Positions 54,388-62,800 of a stretch of 64,000 nt of DNA are shown here, piece by piece. The position numbers were made by a program, and so were the translations under genes. The stretch is from Geobacter sp. (GTDB taxonomy: Bacteria > Desulfobacterota > Desulfuromonadia > Geobacterales > DSM-12255). The stretch's first letter is position 1, and every line of letters starts with the position of its first letter. The stretch is from NCBI GenBank assembly GCA_009684525.1, contig WKKR01000001.1, positions 1,116,001-1,180,000 on the forward strand, in the 5' to 3' direction. The notes beneath the pieces are model-generated. The model was not told the origin of the DNA, searched no databases, and saw only the letters and a list, made by a program, of their open reading frames with translations.

Positions 54388-54433
54388 AAAAAAACCGGGG
54401 GCCGAATATCCTGTGATATTTCGGCGACCCGGC
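54388..54433 (-). terminator. Expression-platform terminator of the distal riboswitch
   Basis: On the minus strand CCGGGTCGCCGAAATATC, ACAG and GATATTCGGCCCCCGG are followed by seven T. Same design as the proximal terminator but with a different stem sequence. Confidence 0.88.
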
Positions 54434-54502
54434 TGTCTCGATGAGACCCTTTAGGCTTTCCGTCCCACCCTCGCGGATGGTTTAGTATTATCGTCTACCA
54501 CA
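54421..54502 (-). promoter_or_regulatory. GEMM-I riboswitch, distal (first transcribed) copy, probably cGAMP-type
   Basis: Second aptamer about 215 bases upstream of the first: GTGGTAGACGATAATACTAAA, the GCGA-capped hairpin, GGGACGGAAAGCC, a P3 hairpin GGGTCTC/GAGAC and AGCCGGGTCGCC. The core of about 36 bases is identical in the two copies while loops and terminator stems differ. A -35-like TTGACT lies upstream on the minus strand (54555-54550), without a convincing -10. Confidence 0.8.
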
Positions 54503-54709
54503 AATTGTATACAAGCGTTATGGTAGGAATACTCTTTTTTAGCTTGCAAAGTCAAAGACTTTCGCATGAGCACATTCAAATTATCGTCTATTTAAAAACC
54601 TGCCACGGAACAACGCCTCGTAATCCAACTTTCCAACAGCACTGTTCACATTTCTCCAGAAGCAGACGAACACAGCACAGAAAACACAACTATTTCAACA
54701 TATTAAATA

Positions 54710-54725
54710 TGGCACGCAAAGCGCA
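54710..54725 (+). promoter_or_regulatory. Sigma-54-like promoter of the small-protein pair
   Basis: TGGCACG-CAAA-GCGCA: the -24 element is a perfect TGGCACG, and GG (54711-54712) and GC (54723-54724) are ten bases apart. The -12 half is GCGC instead of TTGC. The start codon of the 39-residue protein lies 45 bases downstream, the same layout as at 37915. Confidence 0.5.
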
Positions 54726-54768
54726 ATCATCGCAGCAGAGTAAACACCAACCTGTTAGGAGGCATGCC

Positions 54769-54888
54769 ATGACAACGATAGTGACTGTAAGTTTGGCGAT
54801 CTGCTGGTTCACGATTGTACTGCACTGCCTGTTTCATTCGACCGCGGCAGCCGAGGCGCCGGTACGACGCAACCAGCGGAGCAGGTAA
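54769..54888 (+). CDS. 39-residue small membrane/exported protein
   Basis: ATG 54769 with TTAGGAGG six bases upstream; a nearer ATG (54764) is followed at once by a stop. The product has one hydrophobic segment (IVTVSLAICWFTIVLHCLF) and a short basic tail (RRNQRSR). It could be a single-pass membrane peptide or a signal-peptide-bearing micro-protein. No family recognised. It lies 53 bases before the next small gene. Confidence 0.55.
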   Translation: MTTIVTVSLAICWFTIVLHCLFHSTAAAEAPVRRNQRSR

Positions 54889-54941
54889 GTCTGGCATCTG
54901 CCCGGCGCAGAGTAGCAAGAACCTGGGGAGGGAAGGAATCG

Positions 54942-55178
54942 ATGCAGATCTATCACCTTACTGAGATCGATGAAATAGCACCGGCGGCAGTCACCCCGGT
55001 GTTGTATGGACGTTATGCAACGCCGGTGCAAAACGATGGCTCCATCGTTTGCGACAATCGCAGATACATCATCGACGCCCCTGCCCCACCACCACCAGGC
55101 GAGAAAGTCATGATCTGGTGCGAGCACGACTATTTCTGCTGCAGTTTCACTGAATATGAAAACACCCATCGTCACTGA
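54942..55178 (+). CDS. 78-residue uncharacterised protein
   Basis: ATG 54942, preceded by GGAAGGAAT. The product is soluble, with four Cys (VCDNRRY, IWCEHDYFCCSF) and a Pro-rich loop (APAPPPPGEK), and ends in His-rich YENTHRH. The Cys/His content would allow metal binding. It follows the 39-residue gene in the same orientation, so probably one transcript from the sigma-54-like promoter. Unknown family. Confidence 0.6.
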   Translation: MQIYHLTEIDEIAPAAVTPVLYGRYATPVQNDGSIVCDNRRYIIDAPAPPPPGEKVMIWCEHDYFCCSFTEYENTHRH

Positions 55179-55229
55179 GCGGTTGCTGCCGGACCGGCTC
55201 GTGGCGCCATCACCCCCCATTGATGGCAC

Positions 55230-55262
55230 AAAGGGTTGACCGAAGCCGGCCAACCCTTTCCT
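55230..55262. terminator. Inverted repeat acting as terminator between convergent genes
   Basis: AAAGGGTTG (55230-55238) pairs with CAACCCTTT (55251-55259), loop ACCGAAGCCGGC with internal pairing. It separates the small plus-strand genes from the minus-strand ATPase gene. T-runs are weak. Confidence 0.55.
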
Positions 55263-55304
55263 GATTCTCCTTCTCGAAAAAAGAAACACAAACCGCTTTG
55301 ACGA

Positions 55305-56078
55305 TTACTCCCCGCCAACCGGCTCTTCCCGATTCAGGATGATGCCGGCATAGAGCGCCGCGCCGAGCGCACCGTTGATCTCTGGCTGCACGGGAACGGA
55401 AACCTCCGCGTCGAGACGCTGGCGAAGAAGCTGGACCAGCGCCGGATTGCGAGCGGCCCCTCCGCTGAAAAGCACGTGCTTGCCATACCCAGCCTTGTTC
55501 AGCATGGCCACCAACCGTTCAACTACCGACAAATGAACTGCCCTGGCAATATCCTGGGGGAGCATCCCCCGGTTCTTGAGGGAGATGACCTCTGATTCGG
55601 CAAATACGGCACACATACTGCCTATGGTCATCTCCCGGGTGGCGGCAAGGGCGGCCGGACCGAACTCGTCAAGGGTGTAGCCAAGCGTTGCGGCCATGAT
55701 CTCCAGGAAGCGGCCGGTGCCGGCGGCGCACTTGTCGTTCATCTGGAAGTTGCAGACCTTGCCGTTTGTGTCCAGGTTGATCACCTTGGAGTCCTGGCCG
55801 CCGACATCAAGGACGGTGGTACAGTCAGGCGCATGGTAGCGGGCGCCCAGGGCATGTGCCTTTATCTCGGTGATCACTTCCCCGGACAGGTGTTTCTGGG
55901 CGAGGTGCCGCCCATATCCCGTCGCAATCACCCGTCGTGGGTTGAAACGCCCCAGGAGCTCCCTGGCCTGGTCATGGGGTGCATAGCCGCTCTCCATGAC
56001 CAGGCTATCCACCAGGAGACCATCCCTGACCGCGGCAAGCTTGATGGAACGCGACCCGAGGTCAATGCCGATCAGCAT
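55305..56078 (-). CDS. BadF/HgdC-type ATPase, activator of double-cubane reductase
   Basis: 257 residues, normal length. ASKHA-fold signature MLIGIDLGSRSIKLAAV, the phosphate-2 motif TVLDVGGQDSKVI, the cluster-binding segment NDKCAAGTGRFLE and a second Cys region GSMCAVFAESE (the two Cys bind the [4Fe-4S] cluster shared by the dimer). It uses ATP to drive a low-potential electron into the partner encoded three bases upstream. Last gene of the selA operon. Confidence 0.95.
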   Translation of the reverse strand: MLIGIDLGSRSIKLAAVRDGLLVDSLVMESGYAPHDQARELLGRFNPRRVIATGYGRHLAQKHLSGEVITEIKAHALGARYHAPDCTTVLDVGGQDSKVINLDTNGKVCNFQMNDKCAAGTGRFLEIMAATLGYTLDEFGPAALAATREMTIGSMCAVFAESEVISLKNRGMLPQDIARAVHLSVVERLVAMLNKAGYGKHVLFSGGAARNPALVQLLRQRLDAEVSVPVQPEINGALGAALYAGIILNREEPVGGE

Positions 56079-56081
56079 CTT

Positions 56082-57377
56082 CTAGTCCCTCAGCTGCTCA
56101 AGGAAGGCCTCGATGCGGGTCTGGAGCTGGCCGATGTCTTCGGGTGAATAGTCGCTCTCGATAGCGAGGAAGGGAATCCCTTCCCGCTCGCACATCTCGC
56201 GGATCTTTACCGCCTCGATGTTGTAGGTATGGCAGAACTGGAGGCAGTAATCGATGATCCCCTGGGCACCGGAAGCACGGTACTCGGCCAGCACCTGTTC
56301 GACCCGCTCGTCGTTCGGGGTGAAGCAGGAGCAGTCGATCTTCATGTACCGTTCGGTCAGAAGCGCAAGCTGTTCGTCCAGGGTCGTGGCGCTCTCGTCG
56401 GTCAGGTCCTTGTAGTAGCGGGTGCCGATGCAGCTCTCCTCGTTCACCACCACCCCTCCCCCTGACTCGATCAGGTGGTGCAGCTTCCAGTTCGGAAGCG
56501 CCATCGGGGTGCCGGAAACCAGCACCCTGGGTGCCGATACGGGCGCAACGGCGCTGCCGCTGGCGATCCTCCCTTCGAGCTCATCGCACAGCTCGTTGAC
56601 CCTGGAGGTGAAGCGGACCGGATCGTCATAGAAGGCGATCTGCTGGATGAGGAGCATGTCCTTGCCGCTGATCGGGGCGGGATTGTGGTGACGAAGGGAG
56701 TTGAGCCGCTGCAGGGCACGCCGCTTGTTGTTCATGGTCGTGATGGATGCGGCGATCCTCTCGGTGGTTGCGGTTTTGCCCGACACCTCTTCCACCTTGG
56801 CCTTGAAATCCCTCACCTCCTCGATCCAAAGCGCCTTGTCCCGCTCCCGCTTCATCTGCGGGATCTCCATGACATGGGTCGGCACCTCGCGGTCGAGCAG
56901 CTCCCAGGTCTTCTTCTTGGCATCGCAGGTGGTCTCGCCATAGACGAAATCGACGGCCTGGAAATAGGGGCAGATCTTGCCGATCTTGAAACCGAAAGCC
57001 GACTTCACCATCGGACAGATGTTGCGCGGCAGGACCTTCTCGGCATCGGCGATGGAGCCCTGGGCACCGCCGCAGAGCCCGACACAGACCCCGTCCACCG
57101 CCATGATGATCTCTTCCGGCACATAGACGCAGAAGGTGCCGACCACCGGCCGCCCCTCTTTCTTTGCCGCCATCAGCTCCTCGATCCGGCCGGTATGGAT
57201 GTTGGCGACCATATCGTCGAAATACGCCATCTTCTCCGGCCGGTTCTTCTGGCTGAGAAAGATGTTCCGGTACGCCTCGGTCAGCATCTTCGGCATTCCG
57301 CTGAACCGCTCCACATTCATGTCCAGACTGGCCCAGAGTTCGGGGTTGCTCTTCACTTCAAACAGTTGCGCGTCCAT
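56082..57377 (-). CDS. Double-cubane-cluster anaerobic reductase (HgdB/2-hydroxyacyl-CoA dehydratase-like)
   Basis: 431 residues from ATG 57377; the adjacent ATG 57380 is closer to the RBS (AGGAGGA) and equally possible. Conserved Cys segments include VGLCGGAQGS, RNICPMVKSAFGF, KICPYFQAVDF, GETTCDAKKK and DCSCFTPNDERV, typical of the HgdB superfamily. Only one large subunit is present, as in double-cubane-cluster proteins (DCCP) rather than in heterodimeric dehydratases. With its ATPase it performs demanding low-potential reductions of small molecules; the natural substrate is unknown. Confidence 0.9.
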   Translation of the reverse strand: MDAQLFEVKSNPELWASLDMNVERFSGMPKMLTEAYRNIFLSQKNRPEKMAYFDDMVANIHTGRIEELMAAKKEGRPVVGTFCVYVPEEIIMAVDGVCVGLCGGAQGSIADAEKVLPRNICPMVKSAFGFKIGKICPYFQAVDFVYGETTCDAKKKTWELLDREVPTHVMEIPQMKRERDKALWIEEVRDFKAKVEEVSGKTATTERIAASITTMNNKRRALQRLNSLRHHNPAPISGKDMLLIQQIAFYDDPVRFTSRVNELCDELEGRIASGSAVAPVSAPRVLVSGTPMALPNWKLHHLIESGGGVVVNEESCIGTRYYKDLTDESATTLDEQLALLTERYMKIDCSCFTPNDERVEQVLAEYRASGAQGIIDYCLQFCHTYNIEAVKIREMCEREGIPFLAIESDYSPEDIGQLQTRIEAFLEQLRD

Positions 57378-57422
57378 CATTCCTCCTGGTAGTATTTGTC
57401 GCCGGCTGCTGGCGCAGGTAGC

Positions 57423-57848
57423 CTACTTGTCGCCGTCGACGGTCATCTCCTTGTGGGGCCAGCCCTGCATCCCGTCTTCCAGGATCTGTAGCCGCTCTTC
57501 CTTGACACCCTTCTCCTTCAGGTAATCGTAGGCCCCCTTGGCGCCTTTACCGCCGCGGGGGCAGACCACCACGACATCGCTGGAGGTCTCCGCGACCAGC
57601 GGCAGGACCTTGTCGAGACGCGCCCGCTCCTCTGCGCTCTGCGCCGGGAAGGCATTGGTCTCCACGGCCCCCTTGAAATGGTGCTTCACAAATTCTGCAT
57701 GGGGCTGGATATCGACGATGGTCATCTTCCGGCCGCTCTCCAGCCATTTCTTGAAGTCGTCGGCTTCGAGATAGTTGTAGCCGGCAGCAGAGGCTACCGA
57801 ACAGGTGATCAAAGAAACCAGGGCGCAGGTGGCAAGAAGCAGTTTCAT
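57423..57848 (-). CDS. Exported rhodanese-like protein in the selA operon
   Basis: 141 residues. Signal peptide 1-21 (ending SAA). The rhodanese domain has IVDIQPHAEFVKHHFKGAV and the active-site loop V-V-C96-P-R-G-G-K-G-A. It is periplasmic, 45 bases after selA and 45 before the reductase gene. Rhodaneses can carry selenium as a perselenide, so a selenium-handling role is possible from context, but a sulfur role is equally compatible. Confidence 0.85.
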   Translation of the reverse strand: MKLLLATCALVSLITCSVASAAGYNYLEADDFKKWLESGRKMTIVDIQPHAEFVKHHFKGAVETNAFPAQSAEERARLDKVLPLVAETSSDVVVVCPRGGKGAKGAYDYLKEKGVKEERLQILEDGMQGWPHKEMTVDGDK

Positions 57849-57893
57849 TCCATTTCTCCTTATTGTCTGATCTGCCGGATCAAAATCCGGCGT

Positions 57894-59300
57894 CTATCCG
57901 TTTTTGAACGAAGGTGCGGCTAAGAGGGCAAGGGCGTCGACAAGTGCCAGCAGGTCGCACTCCTGCAGGGTCCGCACGTCGAGGAGATAACGGCCGCGGT
58001 TGATCCGCCCAACCACCGGCACCCGGCTGTTCCGGAATGCCGTGTCGATCTCCTGCGCCTGCCAGCCGTCCGCTTCGACCGCGATGAGGAAGGAAGGGAG
58101 ATCGACCAGGGGCAATGCCCCGCCGCCGACCTGGGAACTCCCCGTTTCCGGGGAAAGCCGCACCGCTGCCGGCGCCTGTCGGCGCAGGCGGCGCAGATAC
58201 CATTGCCCCTTGGCCCTGAGCTCGGCAAGAGGGGTCGTCAGCATCCTGAGCGTCGGGATCTCGGCCAGGGCCTGGCGCTCGTCCCGGTAGAGCCGCAGGG
58301 TCGCTTCCAGGGCGGCAAGGGTGAGCTTGTCGATCCTGAGCGCCCTGAGCAGCGGATGTTTGCGGAGTTCTGCCAGAAGGTCACGCCTGCCGAGGATGAT
58401 GCCGGCCTGCGGCCCCCCCAGCATCTTGTCGCCGCTGCAGGTGATGACATCGATACCCGCCCGGACGTAGTCCCGGATGGGGATTTCGCCCGGAATGCCA
58501 AAGGGGGCGAGATCAACCAGACAGCCGCTGCCGATGTCAGCCATGACCGGTATCCCCTGCTCGCGACCGATCGCCACCAGCTCCTCAGCGCTCACCTCGG
58601 CAGTAAAGCCGACTACGGCAAAGTTGCTGGTATGGATCTTGAGGAACAGGGCGGTCTCCGGGGTAACGGCGCTCCGGTAATCCTTAGGATGGGTCCGGTT
58701 GGTGGTCCCGACCTCCCGCAGGATGCCGCCGCTCTGGCGCATGACATCCGGTATGCGGAACGAACCGCCGATCTCCACCAGTTCCCCGCGGGAAACCACC
58801 ACCTCGCGGCCGAAAGCCAGCCCGGAGAGCGCAAGCAGGACCGCAGCCGCGTTGTTGTTCACCACCAGCGCCGCTTCGGCACCGGTCAGTTCGCAGAGCA
58901 GACCCTCCACGTGGCAGTAGCGCTCCCCCCGCTCGCCGGTTGCCAGGTCGATCTCCAGGTTGGTATAACGCTCTGCCGCCTCGGCAAGATGGCGGCAGGC
59001 AGCCGGCGTCAGGAGCGAGCGGCCGAGATTGGTATGGATGACCACACCGGTGCCGTTCACCACCGGGTGCAGGCTCGGCGCGTTGGCCCTCGCCAGTTCG
59101 CTTTCGATCAGGGCACAGAGGCCGGCCTCGTCGATCGGCTCTGCCAGACGTCCATGGACCGCTGTTGCGCGGAGCCGGTCGAGGACCGTGCGGACGGCAG
59201 TCAGCACCACCGGTTTCGGCTGGCCGGCAAGCATCTGTTCGACGGCCGGCAACGTCAGGATCCTGTCAACCTTCGGAATCTGGGAATAACTTTTTCGCAT
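57894..59300 (-). CDS. selA: L-seryl-tRNA(Sec) selenium transferase
   Basis: 468 residues from ATG 59300 (GGGAGC upstream; the frame opens to 59378). SelA features: N-terminal KVDRILTLPAVEQML, HTNLGRSLLTPAA, EIDLATGERGERY, and the PLP lysine Lys292 in TCSGDKMLGGPQAG (E. coli Lys295). It converts Ser-tRNA(Sec) to Sec-tRNA(Sec) with selenophosphate. selB, selC (tRNA-Sec) and selD are not in the window. Its presence supports reading the in-frame TGAs at both window ends as selenocysteine. Confidence 0.97.
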   Translation of the reverse strand: MRKSYSQIPKVDRILTLPAVEQMLAGQPKPVVLTAVRTVLDRLRATAVHGRLAEPIDEAGLCALIESELARANAPSLHPVVNGTGVVIHTNLGRSLLTPAACRHLAEAAERYTNLEIDLATGERGERYCHVEGLLCELTGAEAALVVNNNAAAVLLALSGLAFGREVVVSRGELVEIGGSFRIPDVMRQSGGILREVGTTNRTHPKDYRSAVTPETALFLKIHTSNFAVVGFTAEVSAEELVAIGREQGIPVMADIGSGCLVDLAPFGIPGEIPIRDYVRAGIDVITCSGDKMLGGPQAGIILGRRDLLAELRKHPLLRALRIDKLTLAALEATLRLYRDERQALAEIPTLRMLTTPLAELRAKGQWYLRRLRRQAPAAVRLSPETGSSQVGGGALPLVDLPSFLIAVEADGWQAQEIDTAFRNSRVPVVGRINRGRYLLDVRTLQECDLLALVDALALLAAPSFKNG

Positions 59301-59514
59301 GTCAGCTCCCGGCTTCTCTTCGTACGCCTCTCCCGGAAAAAACCGGCCCTGCCTCAGCACCCGGCAGATACGGGCCATTGCCCGCTCCGGGAGGGTCCAG
59401 CAGATGACAATACACAGTTATATGAATAATTTCAACCGGGTAAACTTTTCATGAGCAGCGGGCAGCTCCGGAATGACTACCGGAAGCGATCCCGCTCTGT
59501 CCGACACGTGGAGA

Positions 59515-59754
59515 TCATACCGACGGCAGGCTGCCCCGTTTCAGGCAATTGATGACACTGCCGATCTCGTCCACGTCATCCAGGTAGAAGCCCTCGATCA
59601 TCTCTTTCTTTTTCAGCGACTTGTACGTGAGATACCTGGTGCACGATTCATAATCGTTCAGACAATGACGGTTCTTTTTGTAATGCGATGTCATGGGCAT
59701 GTTGTCCATTTTTTCGCTGATGAACCGGCAGCAGGCAATTATTTCGCAGGCCAT
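59515..59754 (-). CDS. Small cysteine-rich protein
   Basis: 79 residues from ATG 59754 (GAGGTGG upstream); the frame opens to 59862 but that part overlaps the hairpin ending the cytochrome gene. The Cys pattern is C-E-I-I-A-C-C at the start, HCLNDYESC in the middle and one more near the end, with a Lys-rich segment. No signal peptide or membrane helix. It lies between selA and the selenocytochrome, same strand. Family not recognised; metal or cluster binding is possible. Confidence 0.5.
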   Translation of the reverse strand: MACEIIACCRFISEKMDNMPMTSHYKKNRHCLNDYESCTRYLTYKSLKKKEMIEGFYLDDVDEIGSVINCLKRGSLPSV

Positions 59755-59833
59755 TTCCGCCACCTCTGGTAGGTACGCATGGGCCAAGGCCGCCATCAAG
59801 GATAAGGCCGTCGCATCCCATGCCGATAGAATG

Positions 59834-59857
59834 AGCCCGGGGATTGCTCCCCGGGCT
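59834..59857 (-). terminator. Strong hairpin after the selenocytochrome gene
   Basis: AGCCCGGGG (59834-59842) pairs with CCCCGGGCT (59849-59857); loop of six. It lies 40 bases past the cytochrome stop on the minus strand. The following bases are only moderately T-rich, so termination may be partial. Confidence 0.6.
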
Positions 59858-59897
59858 ATCACAGGTCATCTGTATCATGTTTTCGACGGTGGTCGGT

Positions 59898-62800
59898 CTA
59901 GGGGAAGGTCACCGTCACATTGAACTGCTCCACTATCGTCGTGCCGTTGATCACCTTCACCAGCATCGTGTAGCTCTTGCCGGATACGGCACTGTAGTAC
60001 TTGTGGCTCAGGTTGTAGCTGGCAGTGGCCGTGGTGTAGCTGTTCGTCCCGCCGTCGCCCCAGGTCACGTACAGCCTGGTGTGGGCCGGCATGGTGCTGA
60101 GCGGGATCGTGGCCATCTTGGTGGCCGTTACGGCATCCACCGTCCCCACCGTGGTGAGGCCGGCCGCAGGGGCCGGGGCCACGACCTTGATGGTCTGGCT
60201 GTCGGTCCGCACTTCGTTGGTGTTGTTGTTCTTCACCGTCAGGTTCAGGGTGTAGGCCCCCAGCTTGGTGAAGGTGCGCGTCACGTTCTGGCCTACCTGG
60301 TTCTCGCTGGAGGTCACGTCGGTGGAACCCCAGGTGTAGGTGTAGTTGCCGGCAGGAAGCGAACCGGCACTGGTGGCAGCCAGGGTGTAGGCCGTACCCT
60401 GGGTCAGGGTCACCTCGGCAGGGTTTACGGTCACGCCGGTGGAGCCGATGCTGCTGATCTCGGCTTTCGGTGCATCGCCGATGGCGATGAGGTATGCGAC
60501 ATACGCCTCACGGTTCGGGTAGACAGTGCCGTCGGCTGCGGTGTAGGCGACCTGGTCGGGATAGAGCGCCTGGCTCCGGTCGAGATCGAGGATCTTCTTG
60601 TACTCGCCCGAAGGGTTGGGGGTAAAGGTCTTGGTGGCGGCATTCCAGTCGCCGAGGGTCTCGAAGGTAACTTCACGGGCTGCACCGGTCTTGGTGGCGA
60701 GTTCCGCCCCGGTGTCCAGGTCGTCCTTGTGGGCAACGACCTGCAGGGTCTCGGCGCCGGACATCATGAACTGCTTGCCGGCTTCGGCCTTGATGGCAAG
60801 ACCGGTCATGTTGAAGCCGCCATCGAAGAACCCTTTGTTCGGTGCATGGCAGTCGGCGCACGATTTGCCAAGGGTGTACTGGTTGGTCCGGCGGACGTTG
60901 TGGGTGATCATGTAGGGACCGCCGACATAGAGAAGCTTGACGCCGGACCAGTCCTTATTGTCCAGACCTGCCTTGTAGGTGGTGCGGAAGGCCTTGTAGG
61001 CCGAGATCTCTTCCGGCGTGGAGAGGTTGATGTTGCCGCCGTAGAGGCCGACATACTGGAAGGCACCGGTGAAGCTGCCGTCCTGGGCAAAGGCGCTGGC
61101 GTACTGGCCATTGCCAAAGCCGACCGGGATCGGCGCGAAGCCCGAAGGACCGTAGTTCATGCCGGCCTTCATGTTGCGGGCAATGGGGGGATCGTAGTTG
61201 GTGACGATATTGAAGGGGGTGGCTGCCGTCACCTTGCTTCTATCAGCGGAACGGCCGGGGACGCCGTCGCCGTTGTGGTCGACGGACGGATCATCGTTGT
61301 TCCAGACCGCAGCGGTAATGATGTTGACACCATAGACCTTGCGGCGCCAGTCGGCATTCTTCGTACCGTTTTTCACTTTGTCGTCGGTGCCGATCTTCTG
61401 CCAGGTGTAGAGCGGTGTCCACTCCTGCAGTTCGTTCGTCACGCCCGGCATGGGATCGGTGAACATCCCCATCATCCCCTTGGCCGGATCGGTGCCGTAC
61501 ATGCCCGGATAGCGGTTGCCGGAGGTGGAATCGAGCATCCGAACCACCATCTGCTTCTTGTAGACGTGGCAAACGGTGCAGTCGATGGCATCGATGTGGT
61601 TGCCGAGGAAGGTTCCCTCGGTACCGCTGTCGTCGGCAACGCCGACCGCGTTCACCACGTTGTTGGTGAGACCGCGCAGGGCGTGGGCAGCCGTCGGGTT
61701 GGGCGCATTGAAGGTATTGATGGCGATACCGTCGCTGTTTTTGCCGGTGATGTGGCAGTCGATGCACTTCTTGACGGTGTTGCGGCTGTCGGCAACTCCC
61801 GGAACCGCCTCGGTTGCGCTGGCGCTATCATAGCCGCGGCCCGGATCGCACTGGCTCTTGCCGTCGAAGGTGCCGTTGTCGACCTTGGACGTAGCAGTAT
61901 CCATGTGGCAACCGGCACAGCCGAAGTCGAGGTGAACCTCCTGGGAGACGTCACCAAACAGATCGCCCCGCTTGAACCAATCGGCGCGCGGGAACGGTAC
62001 GGCACCCCGCTTCAGGGAGTTCTGGTCCATGCCGGAGGTCGGATCGCCTGCCGTCACGAACTTCTCGTAGTAGAGCGGGCCGGTGCCGGCCGGGTTGCCA
62101 CCCCCCACCACCCCTTCGATGGCCATGATGCTCGCGTTGTACACGGTCGGCCCCATGGTTGCCGGGAAGCCGATGGACGGGATGAACGAGAACGACTTGG
62201 AAGGATCGGGAGTATAGGTCGGTGGCAGATAGCCGAGCAGACCGAAGATATCGTACTTGGTCACGGTCGGCGATGTGGCATAGGGGCCGAGCTGCCAGTC
62301 CCAGGTCATGCCGAACGGTGCGTTGAAGTCGAAGGCGGGCATTTCGACGCCGGTAAACGGCGACATGGGGCTAGCCGTATAGATCATCGGCGCAGACGAG
62401 AGGAAGTCGCGCATCATGTCGGGGATATCCTTGAGTCCCGACGGAGCGTGGCAGTTCTTGCAGTTGTTGATGTCCGGCTTCGCCTTGATGTTGTCAAGCG
62501 CGGCGCCATTCAGGGACACCAGCTCCACCTTGCCTGTCTGAGCCGTAGAATACGTGGTAAAGGAGACGTTCTGGGCATTGTACCCCTGATAGGTCGGGCT
62601 CAGGCTGTTGGTGTCCATGATGCCAGAACCTGCCATGGCGGACATGAAGTGCATGCCGCTGTAGGTCATGACCGAAGCCATCAGGTTGTTGTACCCCTTG
62701 GAGTGACAGAAGAGGCAGTCCATCTCCTTGACGTTCGGCATCATCAGCTGACCGTCCTGGATGCCATTGCCCCAGGCTGCCTGACCCCAGCCAAAGGGGG

